Shown: piece by piece, positions 1 to 12,440 of the stretch | How the letters are laid out: the number at the start of each line of letters is the position of its first letter | Position numbering within the stretch: position 1 is the first letter of the stretch | Source of the DNA: Diploptera punctata | Lineage: Eukaryota; Arthropoda; Insecta; Blattodea; Blaberidae | DNA length: 64,000 nt | NCBI GenBank assembly: GCA_030220185.1 | Contig: JASPKZ010007797.1 | Location: 310,001-374,000 of the forward strand | Direction: 5' to 3' | Program-made: the position numbers and the translations under genes | The notes under the pieces: generated by a model | The model's database searches: none | The model's input: the letters and a program-made list of their open reading frames with translations, nothing else | Told to the model about the DNA's origin: nothing

Positions 1-78
1 GGAGCCTGCCCCGACCGGGAATCGAACCCGGGCCCTCTGCGTGACAAGACAGCACGCTACCTCGAGACCACAGCGGTG
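1..78 (-). mobile_element. SINE A, 5' tRNA-like head (cut by window edge)
   Basis: Reads on the minus strand as the head of the most abundant family here: 'CCACCGCTGTGGTCTCGAGG', then a B box 'GGGTTCGATTCCC'. The body lies left of the window. Confidence 0.85.
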
Positions 79-199
79 GTAAATAAATCAAGGATTTTCT
101 TTTTTTTTTCTGTCAAGGCTCCTCTAAATAATTATTATGAACCTGCCTCCCCTGTCAAAAGTAAAAAAAATGAACAAAATTACATGGATCACTAAAAGA

Positions 200-960
200 A
201 AGGCCATCACTAAATTAAAAGTTGTTTTCTTCTTCTTCTTCTTCTTCGTCTTCTTCTTCTTCTTCCCTTGGCACTACGGTCCTCTAAGAACCTTCGCCTC
301 CTTCGTAACATCTGCCCATTCTTCCCTATTCCTAGCTTTCTGTCTCCATCTTTTAACCTTCAGTTGTTTTTAGCCTTCCTCAACTTTATGTAACCATCTT
401 AGTTCCTGTTTTCTAATATTTCTTCTTCCTTCCGGTTTCCCTTCTAAAATCTTTCTTGTACTATCTTTCTTGCTCCATCCGCAACACATGTCCTACCCAT
501 TCCAGTCTCTTTTTCTAATATCTCCTATCAGATCTAAATCCCTATATAATTCTTTCATTTCCCGGTTCGTTCTAATTCTCCATATGTCTTGTTCCTGTAC
601 TGCTCCATATATCTTCCTTAATATTTTTCTTACCCATGTATTTAAAATGTAGGCCTATTTATTTTTTTTGACAATGTCCATATTTCGCTTCCAAACATAA
701 CTTTTGGTTTTAATATTGTTTTATATGTTTTAATTTTTGCTATCCTACTTATTGTTCTTGACTTAAAAACTTGTTTTAATGCATAGGAGCACCATTGCTC
801 ATTGTAATCCTTGCTATAAACTCTTCACTCAATTCATTTTTTGAGGTAATTAGAGAACTCAAGTATTTAATACTACCAACTTTCTCAAATTTCTGATTAT
901 CTCGGACTATATGTGAGGTTGGATTTACTTATACTCTTGATATTTTCATATATTTTGTTT
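200..960 (-). mobile_element. RTE-like LINE C-terminal remnant
   Basis: On the minus strand, broken frames read 'EELRWLHKVEE'-like and 'KRWRQKARNREEWADV' segments typical of the C-terminal tail of RTE-type ORF2. No intact reverse transcriptase is left. A CTT-rich run lies at 229-265. Confidence 0.55.
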
Positions 961-1189
961 TGTCCTCGTTTATGACTAGTACTCCTGTAAATTAAATACG
1001 GTATGTATAAAACACAAATGTTATTAATAAAGGCGATTAACATATTTTTAATGTCATTAAACTTAGTGCGACACACTAAGACACTCGTATAAAAAGTCAA
1101 AAATACAGGTTGACAGAAGAGTAATAATAAGAGACGTACTCTTTAATACTAACTGGAAAGCGCACTAACGTGCATAGGAGTTTAATTCA

Positions 1190-1735
1190 TTAGTTTTTGC
1201 TGTAGTCACAAAGCGATTTGTTATTGTTTCTGCATTTGTTGATATGGTATTTTTCACAGTGTTCTCCGCATAGTGAACATATGCAGTGGTCGTTGGCGTC
1301 GTGGTAGGATGTGTTTCTGCATATTTTGTGATGGTATCCATGTATCGCTAGTTTGATCACCACATGCCTCAGTTTCTGATTGGCATTTGTCCACGTCCGG
1401 TCTATCATGGCGTCGGTACCGTAGAAGTCCGATGGGATTTCTTATCTCTTCTTTCGCCTCTCTAGAGTGTGTTTTTCTGTATTATCTGTTGATGGTAATG
1501 TTAGTGCTGTCCTCAGATCTTCTATGAGAAAAGTCTCTCTTGCTAGTTTGTAAGTCAGGCGCGAACGTGTGTATTTTGAGATGCCCATTATGGTCTTTAG
1601 AAATTTCGCTTTGATTCCTTCTATGATGTAAAGATCATGTCTTGATAGATTTTCCCAGATAAGGTGGAGTCCGTATGTTATTATTGGTAAGATTTTGGCT
1701 CTAAATAGGCACATCGCTGATTTAGTCATAATCTC
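1190..1735 (-). mobile_element. LINE ORF2 C-terminal remnant with zinc knuckle
   Basis: The upper piece (1729-1442) reads 'FRAKILPIITYGLHLIWENL', the post-RT region of Jockey/CR1/R1-type ORF2. The lower piece (1408-1190) contains 'CSLCGEHCEKYHINKC', a CCHC-like knuckle often found at the end of such proteins. The two frames are separated by a break. The clade is uncertain. Confidence 0.6.
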
Positions 1736-1736
1736 T

Positions 1737-2051
1737 GGATGTTCTGTATGTCATATATTGCTTTCATGGCGGCCACTATAAAAAAAAAGACGTACTCTTT
1801 TATCTTTCGATGTGAGTTTATCTACAGCATGCAGAATTAAGTACTATTCCACTAAGCAATATATGCAGGCCGAAAATATGTTAACTAACATGCTGTCTTT
1901 CTCTTTCTCTTCTTTACTATGTTGCCACATCCTGTCCTCTGTATATGTTCTTTATCTGGCAGGTAGAGAGCTGATAAATGTTATGGATTTTAATGGCCCG
2001 TTCTTCTACACGGTCATTGGCAAAATCAGGGATTACAATAATCCCTGGGCA
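1737..2051. other. unassigned
   Basis: AT-rich spacer downstream of the FLVCR gene. Nothing recognised. Confidence 0.5.
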
Positions 2052-2232
2052 AAATGACTAATTTGACAACCCTGTTACTTGGAGTTACGTGAAGGAATGC
2101 GCTGTCCCTTCTCATTATATGTTACCACTTGTGATTTATTGTGAGGCTGGTAACGGAGCGACGAGAAATACTGTCATTTTAAATGATCCGACCGCTTGAG
2201 CGTTCCGTGCTTAAATGACTAATTTGACAACC
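2052..2232. mobile_element. 141-bp insertion between perfect 20-bp direct repeats
   Basis: 'aaatgactaatttgacaacc' occurs at 2052-2071 and again at 2213-2232. The 141 bp between them is GC-richer than its surroundings. The pattern fits a target-site duplication around a short insertion. The family is not recognised. Confidence 0.45.
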
Positions 2233-2335
2233 ATATTATGATATTTCACACTATATCCCTTCCATATATTCAGTAGTTCGGCGACACTAGCGCTAAAACT
2301 CTTCTCCTCCGCCCGTGCAGAGTTAACTTAGTGGT

Positions 2336-2373
2336 ATAATATATATATATATATTATATATATATATATATAT
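2336..2373. repeat. (AT)n microsatellite
   Basis: Nearly uninterrupted AT dinucleotides. Confidence 0.95.
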
Positions 2374-2618
2374 GAAGGGTATAGGGGAGAAAAAAAAGTT
2401 AAGTTACTTTTCCTTGAAACCTAGAAAAAGGTACTTTTACTTGTAAAACATACATACCTCCTTACCTGTATGTCAAACTTTATAAACCCATAACTAAACT
2501 ATATATTTGACTGTTTTAAACTTCTAAATGATAGCACTTTCCATGGAGATTTTAATAACACCTCAAACTCAATTAAAATAAAAAGTGTTTTAACTGTTGT
2601 TTTTATATCCTGTACCTT

Positions 2619-2820
2619 ACACACACACACACGCGCGCGCGCGCGCGCACGCACGCACGCACGTGCACACACACAAACAATATACGCACAAACACACACA
2701 CAAACACACACATGCACAAACACATACACACACACACACAAAACGCACAACACACACACACGCACACACACCCACACACACACGCGCGCGCGCAGGCACG
2801 CACGATACACACACACACAT
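2619..2820. repeat. (AC)n / (GC)n compound microsatellite
   Basis: About 200 bp of AC repeats with CG-rich interruptions. Open frames across it are low-complexity artefacts. Confidence 0.97.
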
Positions 2821-2879
2821 TATATTGTAGATTTTCGCGGATATAAGTATGATTAAGAAAGGTTTGTCGGGTATTCCCG

Positions 2880-2992
2880 TCACGAATTCAAGGTTGGCCC
2901 CTGGCCACTGATCAATGATAATGGCTATTGGGATCATGTCGAAACTTCGGAATCAGGAGCCAGGGGCCAACCATGAATTCTCGAATTCGGAA
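2880..2992. repeat. short palindromic repeat
   Basis: 'GAATTCAAGGTTGGCCCCTG' at about 2885 is answered on the other side by 'CAGGGGCCAACCATGAATTC' near 2960-2980, with about 50 bp between. It could be a small fold-back MITE. Confidence 0.6.
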
Positions 2993-3010
2993 AACCCAAG
3001 AAATTTTTAT

Positions 3011-3062
<52 letters not shown>
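3011..3062. repeat. (AT)n microsatellite
   Basis: About 50 bp of AT repeats immediately before a SINE E copy. Confidence 0.95.
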
Positions 3063-3065
<3 letters not shown>

Positions 3066-3390
3066 GGCTCCGTGGCGCAAGCGGTTAGACGCTCGCCTCT
3101 CACCGCTAGGGTCCCGAGATCGAGTCTCGGTCACTCCATGTGGGTTTAGTGGTGGATGAAACGGAGTTTGAACAGGTTTTTCTCGGGGTTTCTCCCGTTT
3201 TACCCTGCCACAACTTCATTTTTCCATAATCATCTCATCCATTTCGTTTCATTTAATTCATTTGCCCCTGTGATGATGCGTCAGGCATGGTCGGCCGGCA
3301 CCCTTGTCATTCACAGACGTCTAAATAAGGGGGGTTCATCTCATCTCGTCCCTTGACCCTACACGAGTTGAGGATATTTATTATTTTTAT
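3063..3390 (+). mobile_element. SINE E, tRNA-derived
   Basis: Head with A-box-like 'GTGGCGCAAGCGGTTAGACG' and B-box-like 'GAGATCGAGTCTC'. The body has 'TTTTCTCGGGGTTTCTCCCG', then 'GTCGGCCGGCACCCTTG' and an AT-rich tail. A second copy lies at 16608-16915. Confidence 0.85.
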
Positions 3391-3399
3391 ATTATATAT

Positions 3400-3870
3400 G
3401 TGGGGTCAATTTTAGAAACATATGTACAAATGTATCTGAAATTGAAACAAATAATGAATGAACGGATGAGAATGGTTTGCATCCTAAATTCTGTTTTAGG
3501 AAGGAAGAATACGGTATTTTATACAAAACAACATATTTATAGTGTATAGAGTGTTTTGCTTTATGGAGCGGAAACATGGACGTTAAACAACCAACACACC
3601 CACAGATTATTAGCTGTTCAAATGGACTTTTGGAGGAGGATGCGAGGAAATTTTGGATAAAGTAAAATAAATATATACAATTAGAGAAATAATATATGTG
3701 AAAAAAAAAACAAAAAAGAAAGCAAGGATGTGATGGAAGAAAAGATTGAAATTTTTTGGACATGTACTAAAAGGAGTGACAGAATACCGAAGATGATGCC
3801 GGAATGGATGGCAGAGGGAAGAGGAAGACCTAAGAACAATGGATGGACGGAACGAGAATTACCATGAACA
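3400..3870 (+). mobile_element. RTE-like LINE remnant
   Basis: Plus-strand fragments resemble 'FCFMERKHGR*TTNTP'-type post-RT sequence ('LYGAETWTL' in intact relatives) followed by a tail resembling 'FFGHVLKG...RMMPEWMAEG'. Heavily broken. Confidence 0.5.
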
Positions 3871-3940
3871 ACACAGGAATGCGTAAAGATGATGCCGATG
3901 ATAGATATTTCTCATTCTTAGAACCAGGTTATTATACCTC

Positions 3941-3942
<2 letters not shown>

Positions 3943-3978
<36 letters not shown>
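3943..3978. repeat. (AT)n microsatellite
   Basis: AT dinucleotide run. Confidence 0.95.
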
Positions 3979-3979
<1 letters not shown>

Positions 3980-3980
<1 letters not shown>

Positions 3981-4384
3981 TTAATCCATGATGTTCTACT
4001 TCTCTTCTGTACGGTTTCACACATAAACCTGTACATTTTGTTTAAATTCATCGGAGAAAATGTTTGAAAACTCACTTCATAAATTTCGTGCTTTTCACGA
4101 AACCATTGTTTCAAGCGAAATCTCGCCCATCTTCAGTCAAAACTCCGACTGATGAAATTCTTCCGCCGTCAATTCTTCTATTGTCACCATCTTCTGTGCT
4201 GTCACCTATGGTTGAATTTATAAACTTTGAAATTATTTTTTTTTCGTTGGGAATATCAAAATTCATCGATCTATATTAATTTTTCTGAATGTATATCTTC
4301 TCCCAAACTGTCAAATTCTAAAGGTTTATCCAATGGTTTTAAACGTTTTGCTTCTCTTCCAATTTTATGATGTTCTAATAAACT
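3980..4384. other. unassigned
   Basis: AT-rich. Nothing recognised. Confidence 0.5.
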
Positions 4385-4735
4385 ACGTGCAGCAATTGCA
4401 GAAGCTTCCATGCACGTATTTCATTCCCCATTCGTGCCACATGTCCTGTCTACGAAACTTAACTGTTCTTATTATATCTGGCCTCCTAGAAAGACCATGT
4501 AGTTCACTGTTATGTAGTCTTTTGCATTCACCTGTCTGGTCATCTCTTTTTTGGACCAAACATTTTCCTAAGAACTTTATTCTCAAATACTCCTTTCCTC
4601 CCATAAAGTAAGAATCCATGTTTCGCATCCATATAATATAACAGGTAGAATAATAGTTTTATATATTTTCAGTTTAACGTTTTTTTGAAAGGAGTTGAGA
4701 CGTCAAGTGGTCAAGAGTGAATTGGGTAGTATGCA
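4385..4735 (-). mobile_element. RTE family R1, C-terminal fragment
   Basis: The minus strand reads 'QTGECKRLHNSELHGLSRRP' and 'DIIRTVKFRR', matching the R1 element at 60.1-62.1 kb. Truncated at both ends and frameshifted. It lies just beyond the FLVCR stop codon. Confidence 0.8.
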
Positions 4736-5066
4736 AAACTTAATTGAGCTGTCCTGAAAAAATTACAAAATGGAGTTAAAATACCCTGGTTCTAAGCAGG
4801 AGATTAATGGAGAACCTTATCCATGTTGTAAGATAACCATAGTACATATTATAGAAAATTACTAAAAATTAAGTAGCCTATATGTGTTACATTAAAAACA
4901 TGTTTATAACATAGTAGAGGTATTCACTATCACATTTTATGATCTTTTTCTAAAGATCTCGCGCCTCCCTTGAAAAACATGGGCGCGTCCCCAGGGAGGA
5001 GCGCCTACAGCTAGGTATATATATTTCTGTAATATCCTAAATTTGGAATTGTGACGTTTTATGGCG

Positions 5067-5340
5067 CTATTGATGACTGGTCTTGTGAGCTTCTTGTCGC
5101 CGAAGATCCGGTGGAATAAGAGCAGTCAGCACTGTTCCAACAAACAGTGTACCGCTCATTATTATGTTAGCCCAGAGGTCTCCGAGAGTTCTCACCAACT
5201 CGCTGTATGCCATGGCGTGGAATACACTCACTATCTGGGTTGTAAGAATCACTAGTCCTGCTGTAGTGCCTTCTGGCTCGGGGTATGTGATTTCAGATCC
5301 CAGCTCGAAACCAACAGGCATGTAACCAGCCAAAAAACAT
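5067..5340 (-). CDS. Flvcr: FLVCR exon 7 (C-terminal, residues 383-473)
   Basis: Begins after a 'tttcag' acceptor with the codons for '[14 protein letters not shown]' and ends at TAG (5067). It contains the signature '[14 protein letters not shown]' and helices 11 and 12. The C-terminal tail after '[16 protein letters not shown]' is much shorter than in vertebrate FLVCR1/2. No AATAAA is obvious just downstream. Confidence 0.95.
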
Positions 5341-6816
5341 CTGAAATATAAAATATTAAATAAATCCGTATTTTATTGAAGTAATTGAAGAATTATAAGT
5401 TTGAGATGGTTTGGACACGTTAAAAGAATGAGAAAAGACAGAATTCCGGAAATTATTTTGGAATGCAAAGCTGAAGGCAGAAGGACAAGAGAAAAACCAC
5501 AGGAATATCCGATGAATGGAATCAGAAGAAGTATGAATAGAATGGAATTGGCAAAATAAAATGTCCAAAACAGGAATTTTTGGAAGAATAAAGTTACTTC
5601 AGCTTGAAGGAAAAACTACTGTAGTGAAGGAAAAAGTCATAATAAAATATATATCCTTGATACAATTGCGTCCATCAGAAGTTATTTTGCAGTTACAATA
5701 CAGTAAATAACTTTCTGTGTATCGTCACTTAAATAGAAAGACATTGTATCTCTGAAATTAGTCATTTTTAGGTTATAGTTGTGAAATATGTTCAGAAAAA
5801 TATAGCTCATGTTTGTGGTGAAACCTTTTATGCTAGGAACAATAGGTTCTGGCGATATAATCGATTTTAGTGTGAACTCGGAAGCCGCATAATTTCGAAT
5901 TATTCTTGTCTGCTGACAAGTCAAAGTCAAAGGTGAACTGTCCTGCGACCTGCGTGAATAGGTGGTGAGCAGCTCTTTGGTCCACTACTGTAAGAGTGGA
6001 CCCCGGGTTCCAAGACATGAAGTCCATTTGCCCCAGCAAAGTTTGGATATATTGATTGAATTTAGCTATGTGACATGGAATGATATATATAGGGTGTTGG
6101 AAAAAAAAACACCGACAACGGAGGTGAGGTAGTATATTGAGATATGTTGATTATTTTTTAATTAGGTAACAATGGCAGGAAATTATGTATTTTCACACTA
6201 TGGCTAGTTAATTATGTCTCAAGATCAGTATTAGTTCGAAGAATTTGAAGACTCATTACTTGACAACAACTCACTGGTACGGAACTTGTGATACGTGGCT
6301 TCGCAACGGAATGTGGCTGCAACATGACAGAGCTCCAGCTCACTTCCATGCCAATGTGAGACGTTTGGATATCACGTATCCAGGTCGAGGGGAGCCAGTC
6401 TCATGACCTCTGAGATCACCAGATCTTAACTCTCTCGACTACTTTTTGTGGGGCGACGTGAAACAGTCTGTTTATCAGACTCCAGTAGAGTCACGTATGG
6501 ATCTTATAGCCCGAATCTACGCTGCTACAGAAATAACTCAAACGAAACCAGGCGTATTTGAACGTGTGCGCCAATCACTACACCGCCGATGTACACTCTG
6601 CAAAGAGATGGGAGGTAGATATTTTGAAAACTTCATGTGACTGTGACAGTACTGTCAAGTATTGAGTTTTGAAATCCAACTAACGGAACTCTTGACAAGT
6701 TAGCTACTCATAGTGTGAAAACGCATCATTTCCGGACATCGGTACCTTATAAAAAATGATCAACATATCTCAATATACTACCTCTCCTCCGTTGTCGGCG
6801 GGTTTTGCAACACCCT

Positions 6817-6847
<31 letters not shown>

Positions 6848-7035
6848 ATACATATATAAGAAAAATAAGTGTTTGAATTGGATTCGCCTGGTAGTGTAAT
6901 AGATATCACGCTGAGGTACAGACTCAGAGATCCGGGTTCGAATCCCGTCCAGGCATTTATTTTTCTTATCATACCATATATATATATATGATGGCTGGGA
7001 CGTATAGCAGCAAGCACCGGGCACGACTCCGTTGC

Positions 7036-7108
<73 letters not shown>

Positions 7109-10100
7109 TATGTTTGAATATATGTTTTCCACGATTTAATGGTGAGCAGCTATGTTTTAGTGAATAGCTATTTTAAGCTATCTTGTGAATAAATTGGTAA
7201 TGAATGGTCCCATCCATCGACCGATATATTAATGTGCATTCGAATTATATGTATGGTTAGCGATAACTATTTTTTTAGTTGTAATTTATTTGTTTTAATG
7301 TTTTTATTTATTTTATAGCACAATCGCCCTGTGATTGTCATTTGATCGTTTTGCAATTTTGAATATTTAAAGTCTTTAATTTTAACTGACGATATAAAAC
7401 AAGGATATACGATTTTACACCAGTTTGAAATATCGTTTTTACTTTCACTTCCATAACTTTAAATTCAAGAGTAAAGATAAATTCTCAGAATTAATATATT
7501 TACTTACCCAAGAAAAAAGACAGTGATAAAAACAGCAATATGAGACTTGAGACCCAGCGTAAATGAAAACGCCAACATGCATACTATCGAGAAGGCGTAA
7601 GAAGCTACTGCTGTTTCTCTGTAAAATTTAATCAAAATTAAATTAATATCGAGGACTGTTATGGTATTCCTCTTACATTAAAGGTACGTGCCCCATAACT
7701 CCCGGGCCTTATAGTGGTCTCTCGCTTCTGTCTCCTATCTTAAAATCACAATTTGGTACCAGAATCTCCTACTTAATATCCCACAACACAAAACCTCCTC
7801 TTATTGTAATTCATATACCGGATTAACTACTAGACTCTGAGACTCCTTATCACAATAGATTAAGGACTCCCGGACATTAGCTTCCTTTAAAATAAATGTA
7901 AATGTATTTCTTTGTAATTGGATTTCAGAATATTAATTGATGATTTTTTAATTTTCGCTCCACTGATAATATTGGCTTGATTAATTAGTTTTATTTGTTT
8001 TATGGTATCCCGAAAAACGAAGAAGGTTCCAATATTGACAGAGGATGTAGTAGGCCTATGCAACAAAAGAAGATAAAAAGTTTCCATAATATTGGTAGCA
8101 AACGTATTATCATCGGCATTATGGCTATAGTTTGTACGACGAGCATAAAACATGTGCTCAGTTTCTGTTTACAGATGAGGCGGGTTTCACGAGGGTCGGT
8201 ATCTTAAATTGTCATAATAGGCAACGTATGGGCCGATGCAAACCCGCCATTCACTTGAAGAGAGAAGATACCAGCACAAATTTAGTGGACAGACATTCAC
8301 GGGAAGAGATTGCTAGGTCCCTATGTGCTAAACAACAGATTGAATGGTGCTAGGTACCTCAACTTACGTGTGTTGCTCGGGAATGTGCCCATACATGAAA
8401 GATAGGCGACAAGCAACATGAAACTTTCAAGGGCGATGGATTGGTCGGAGAGGCCCAATACCTTGGCCTGCCGTTCTCCTGACCTAAACCCTCTAGATTT
8501 TGGCTGTGGGGACATTTGAAGACCTTGTTGCATGCAGCCCCCATCAATGATGTGGATACACTGCGAGAACGCGTGTTCAATGCCTCTGACGCAATCCGGC
8601 AACAACCAGGGGCGTTCCAAAGAATACCCAGGGTGGAAGACTACATTACATTGGATGGCGGTCACATCGAGCACTTGTGAAGAGTAGATCAGAGACATGT
8701 CGATCATTGACAGTAGAAGTAATAGATCATAACTTCGAAGATATGAAGTTTATGGCCATGTTTATAGGGACTTTTTTCTTCCTCTGTTGCTTACTACATC
8801 CTTTGTAAATATTGGAATGCTTTTTTCGGGACACCCTGTATATTCACTCACTTAGGTCTATAATTATATATTTTTCTATACTATGATCTTAAGTGAACTT
8901 TTTTTTTCATATTTTTCACTGATTTAATGGAAGGGAAGGCCTTGTGGCCTCATTCTTCTTCTTCTTCTTCTTCTTGCAAGGATTGAACCTTTTTGGTTCG
9001 TTCCGGCTCCAAGTTTTATAGCTGCTGTGTCCACCTCTTTTTCCTCCTCTCGATTGATAGTTTAGACTTTTCCTAGGCAATCTGTTGGTATCCATTTTGC
9101 AGACATGTTCATACCAATTTCTTATATATTCTTCTATTTTATCTGTCAAATTGAATATTTGTAGTTATTTACGGATATTTTCACTTCGTTGTTTATCCAT
9201 TAAAATATATCCAGCCATAAATCATAAATATTTCATCTCTGCTACTTCTATTCTTTTAATTGATTGTTTATTCAGAGTCCATATTTCTAAGCCATACAAT
9301 ATTGTAGGTACAGCCAATATTTTATAAAATTTTAAATGTGTTTATTTTCTTAATTTCTTTCCCAGTATTTTTTAAGGGTGCTACATAATTATTGAAATAT
9401 TTGTAATTTATTATTTTAATTTTAAAATTGCTCTTTGTAAGTAATTCTCTGAAGAAGCCATAATAACCTCATCATCAGCAAATATAGTGCGTCAACACGA
9501 ATTTTATTATTAGAATTTAAAGTTACTTGCCATTTTCTGAAAACTTCGTCAATTGGCCTCATTCTGCTGGTTCAAATAGATTATTACTATAAAAACGAAT
9601 AAAATACATGAAATAATCCTTATTTACGACAATATATTAAAATAGCACCGTGGTCTCGAGGTAGCGTGCTGCCTTGTCACGCAGCGGGCCCAGGTTCGAT
9701 TCCCGGTCGGGACAGGCTCCTGGGTGGGTTTTTTTTTATCGCGGTTTTTCCTAACCTGTAAGACAAATATCAGTAAGCTTAGGGCCCAACGGTCCCCGAA
9801 AATCATCCGGCCAACCATCACCATCACCCTTATCATTGTCAACGTCATCCTTCGCCGGTGTGGAAAACAACGGGAAGCTACCACACCTATAATCCCCTAG
9901 TAAAACTGCGAAGCTTAGCACGAAAATGCTATGATTTCAGTGAAAGACCTGCCCTGGGGCATAATTACTATGGATGGATGGATGGATATTAAAATAATTA
10001 TGGACGAGAAAGTGAAATTACTTGTATTTATGAGTCTTGTCCAGCACTACACCAAGTACAACAGAGCCCACCATTCCTCCGATGATGAACATTAAGCCGA

Positions 10101-12390
10101 CTTGCCCTGCAAACCGCTCTCCTCCCTGAGAACACACCATCAAATAAATTAATTTCAGTTCTGATTAGTAAATTTCACATTGTTTCATAAATTCATTGGG
10201 GCACGCCGTAGCGTAGTGGTTAAGGCACTGAGCTACAAGTCAGAGGGTCGAGGGTTCAAGTCCCGTTGGGGTCAGGATTTTTAAACTGACCCAAACCCTC
10301 TGGCGGCACTATGGCCCTGGGGTCGACTCAGCCTCTAACGGAAATGAGTACCAGACGCCTGTTCTGGGGGTAAAGGCGGCCGTCACGCAGGGCTGACAAC
10401 CCGGCTGACATCAAGTGCCGATTGTCTAGAAAAAGTGGGAGCCTTAACCTCCTACTACCCCAAGGGTCTCCTGAGGCCTGTTGTGGGATCACTTTACTCA
10501 TAAATTCATTATTTTTAGTATTTTAGTAATTTTCTTAATTTCTGTCCAATACTGGTAGGGCAGTTAATCAGTAGGGCAAGACATTTAATGACCTATAAAT
10601 TGGTAAAAAATGCAAAATAAAAAACTCATTTATGACCTAAAAAATGCAAAAAATTACCGATAAAATAAAAAAATGACGAATAAAAAGTTAAGAATTACCA
10701 ATAAAAATAATATTAGATTAAGTACTCACTTGATTACTGAATTACATACAATTTAACTTAACATCAAAATATTAAAAGAAAAGTATTTAAAAAATACATA
10801 TTACAGTACCTTTTATTGCAGAAAATCCATTTCAATTGCACAGTGCATTTTTACAATAATTTTGAATTGCAGTTAACAATCAGAATAAGGGTAGAAGCTA
10901 GCACAAGCTCTAAATTGAATAAAATTCCTAGAAGTGAGCAAGTTCATTATGCACATACCTTGAAAAATGGGGGTAGTAGTTAGCAAAACAACTACGTAAT
11001 TCCAAGAAATTGTATTGACAAGGAAAAATACTGAATTATAATACAAATCTCAAATCAAATTCAAATAATGTCACAGCCTTCTGAAAAAGTGTAAAAAATG
11101 CTCAAAATGACCAAAAAATCGCCAAAAAATGACCTATTCCTAATGAAGTTAAGAAAATGCAAAAAAAAAAAATCCCTAACGAATTGCTTTTATGTAATCC
11201 GATTTTAAATGCCATACATTTTCATATATGTAAGCAATGTTTCAACCTTCATAACAAAAAGATGCAAAATCATAAATTGCCTTGCCCTATATAATCAGCA
11301 TAACATGGAAATGCTATGATTGAAGTGAAAGACCTGCCCTAGGGCTAAACACTAAAAATTAGTTAATATAACCTCTGGTCAACGTTACCTTCAGGATAGA
11401 TGATTTAAAATATGCTAATTGGATCTACATCCATGTAATTTGCCGTAATAATTTTCTCGGAATCATCTGCAATGGTTTTTTTTTGTCAAAATGTCTTTAA
11501 ACCTTCTCGTTCTACAAACAATATAATACTATATAGATCTACATAGTTGTATGTACCATTCTTTATGGACGCTCCTATAAAGGAATTTAGTTCTGGAGAT
11601 TTTTAGTTCTTTATTCAGACTGGTCGGACAGACTGTCCTGATCACCGCGACCTCAAATATCTATTGCGTTATCCCAGTATATTATGGATGGAAGGAATGA
11701 GGTGTACTCTACGGTGTTATGTGAGTGATAGGTCGTGGGTTGGAATTTAACTACCAGGGCTCCATTTCGTCATATTCACAATTTCTTGGCACTCTACGAT
11801 TAAAAAATTTAATCAGTGGTTTTGTACACAAAAATACATGACCCCCGCAATAGAAAAACTATCTACTGGATGCTCTAAAGGTTTCTAGACGCGATATGAG
11901 TATGAGGGGTGTTTAAAGCATGCTGAAACAGTAATAAGTAAACAAACTTGAGGCGGTACAAGTTGGAGCAGAACGCGAGATGAGCGAGGAGGAGGAGGAG
12001 GAGAGGAGGAGGAGTAGGAGGAGGAGGACGAGCAGGAGCAGGAGCAGTCAGCATAGAGAGCAGCAGGCACCAGCACCAGCAGGAGGAGAGGAGGAGGAGG
12101 AGTAGGAGGATGAGAGGGAGGAGGGAGGATGAGGAGGCAGCAGCACCAGCACCAGCACGCAGCGCAGGAGGAGAGGAGGAGAAGGAGTAGCATCAGACAG
12201 GGAGCCGAGCCGCGATGCAGCCGGAGTCAGCATCAGCACCAGCACCAGCAGCATGAGGAGGAGGAGGAGGAGGAGAGGAGGGGAGGAGGAGGAGGAGCAG
12301 CAGCACCATCACCATCATCATCATAATTTTATTATTATTATTATTATCATATCATTATCATCATTATCATCATATCACCATCCACCATCA

Positions 12391-12440
<50 letters not shown>

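Noticed and set aside
2499..2937. Cys/Val and Thr/His-rich open frames at 2.5-2.9 kb
   Set aside because: Artefacts of the AC/GC microsatellite.
4960..5020. Similarity of 'gcgcctccct...catgggcgcg' to the SINE D long tail
   Set aside because: Only a few short blocks agree and the order is not kept. Too weak to call.
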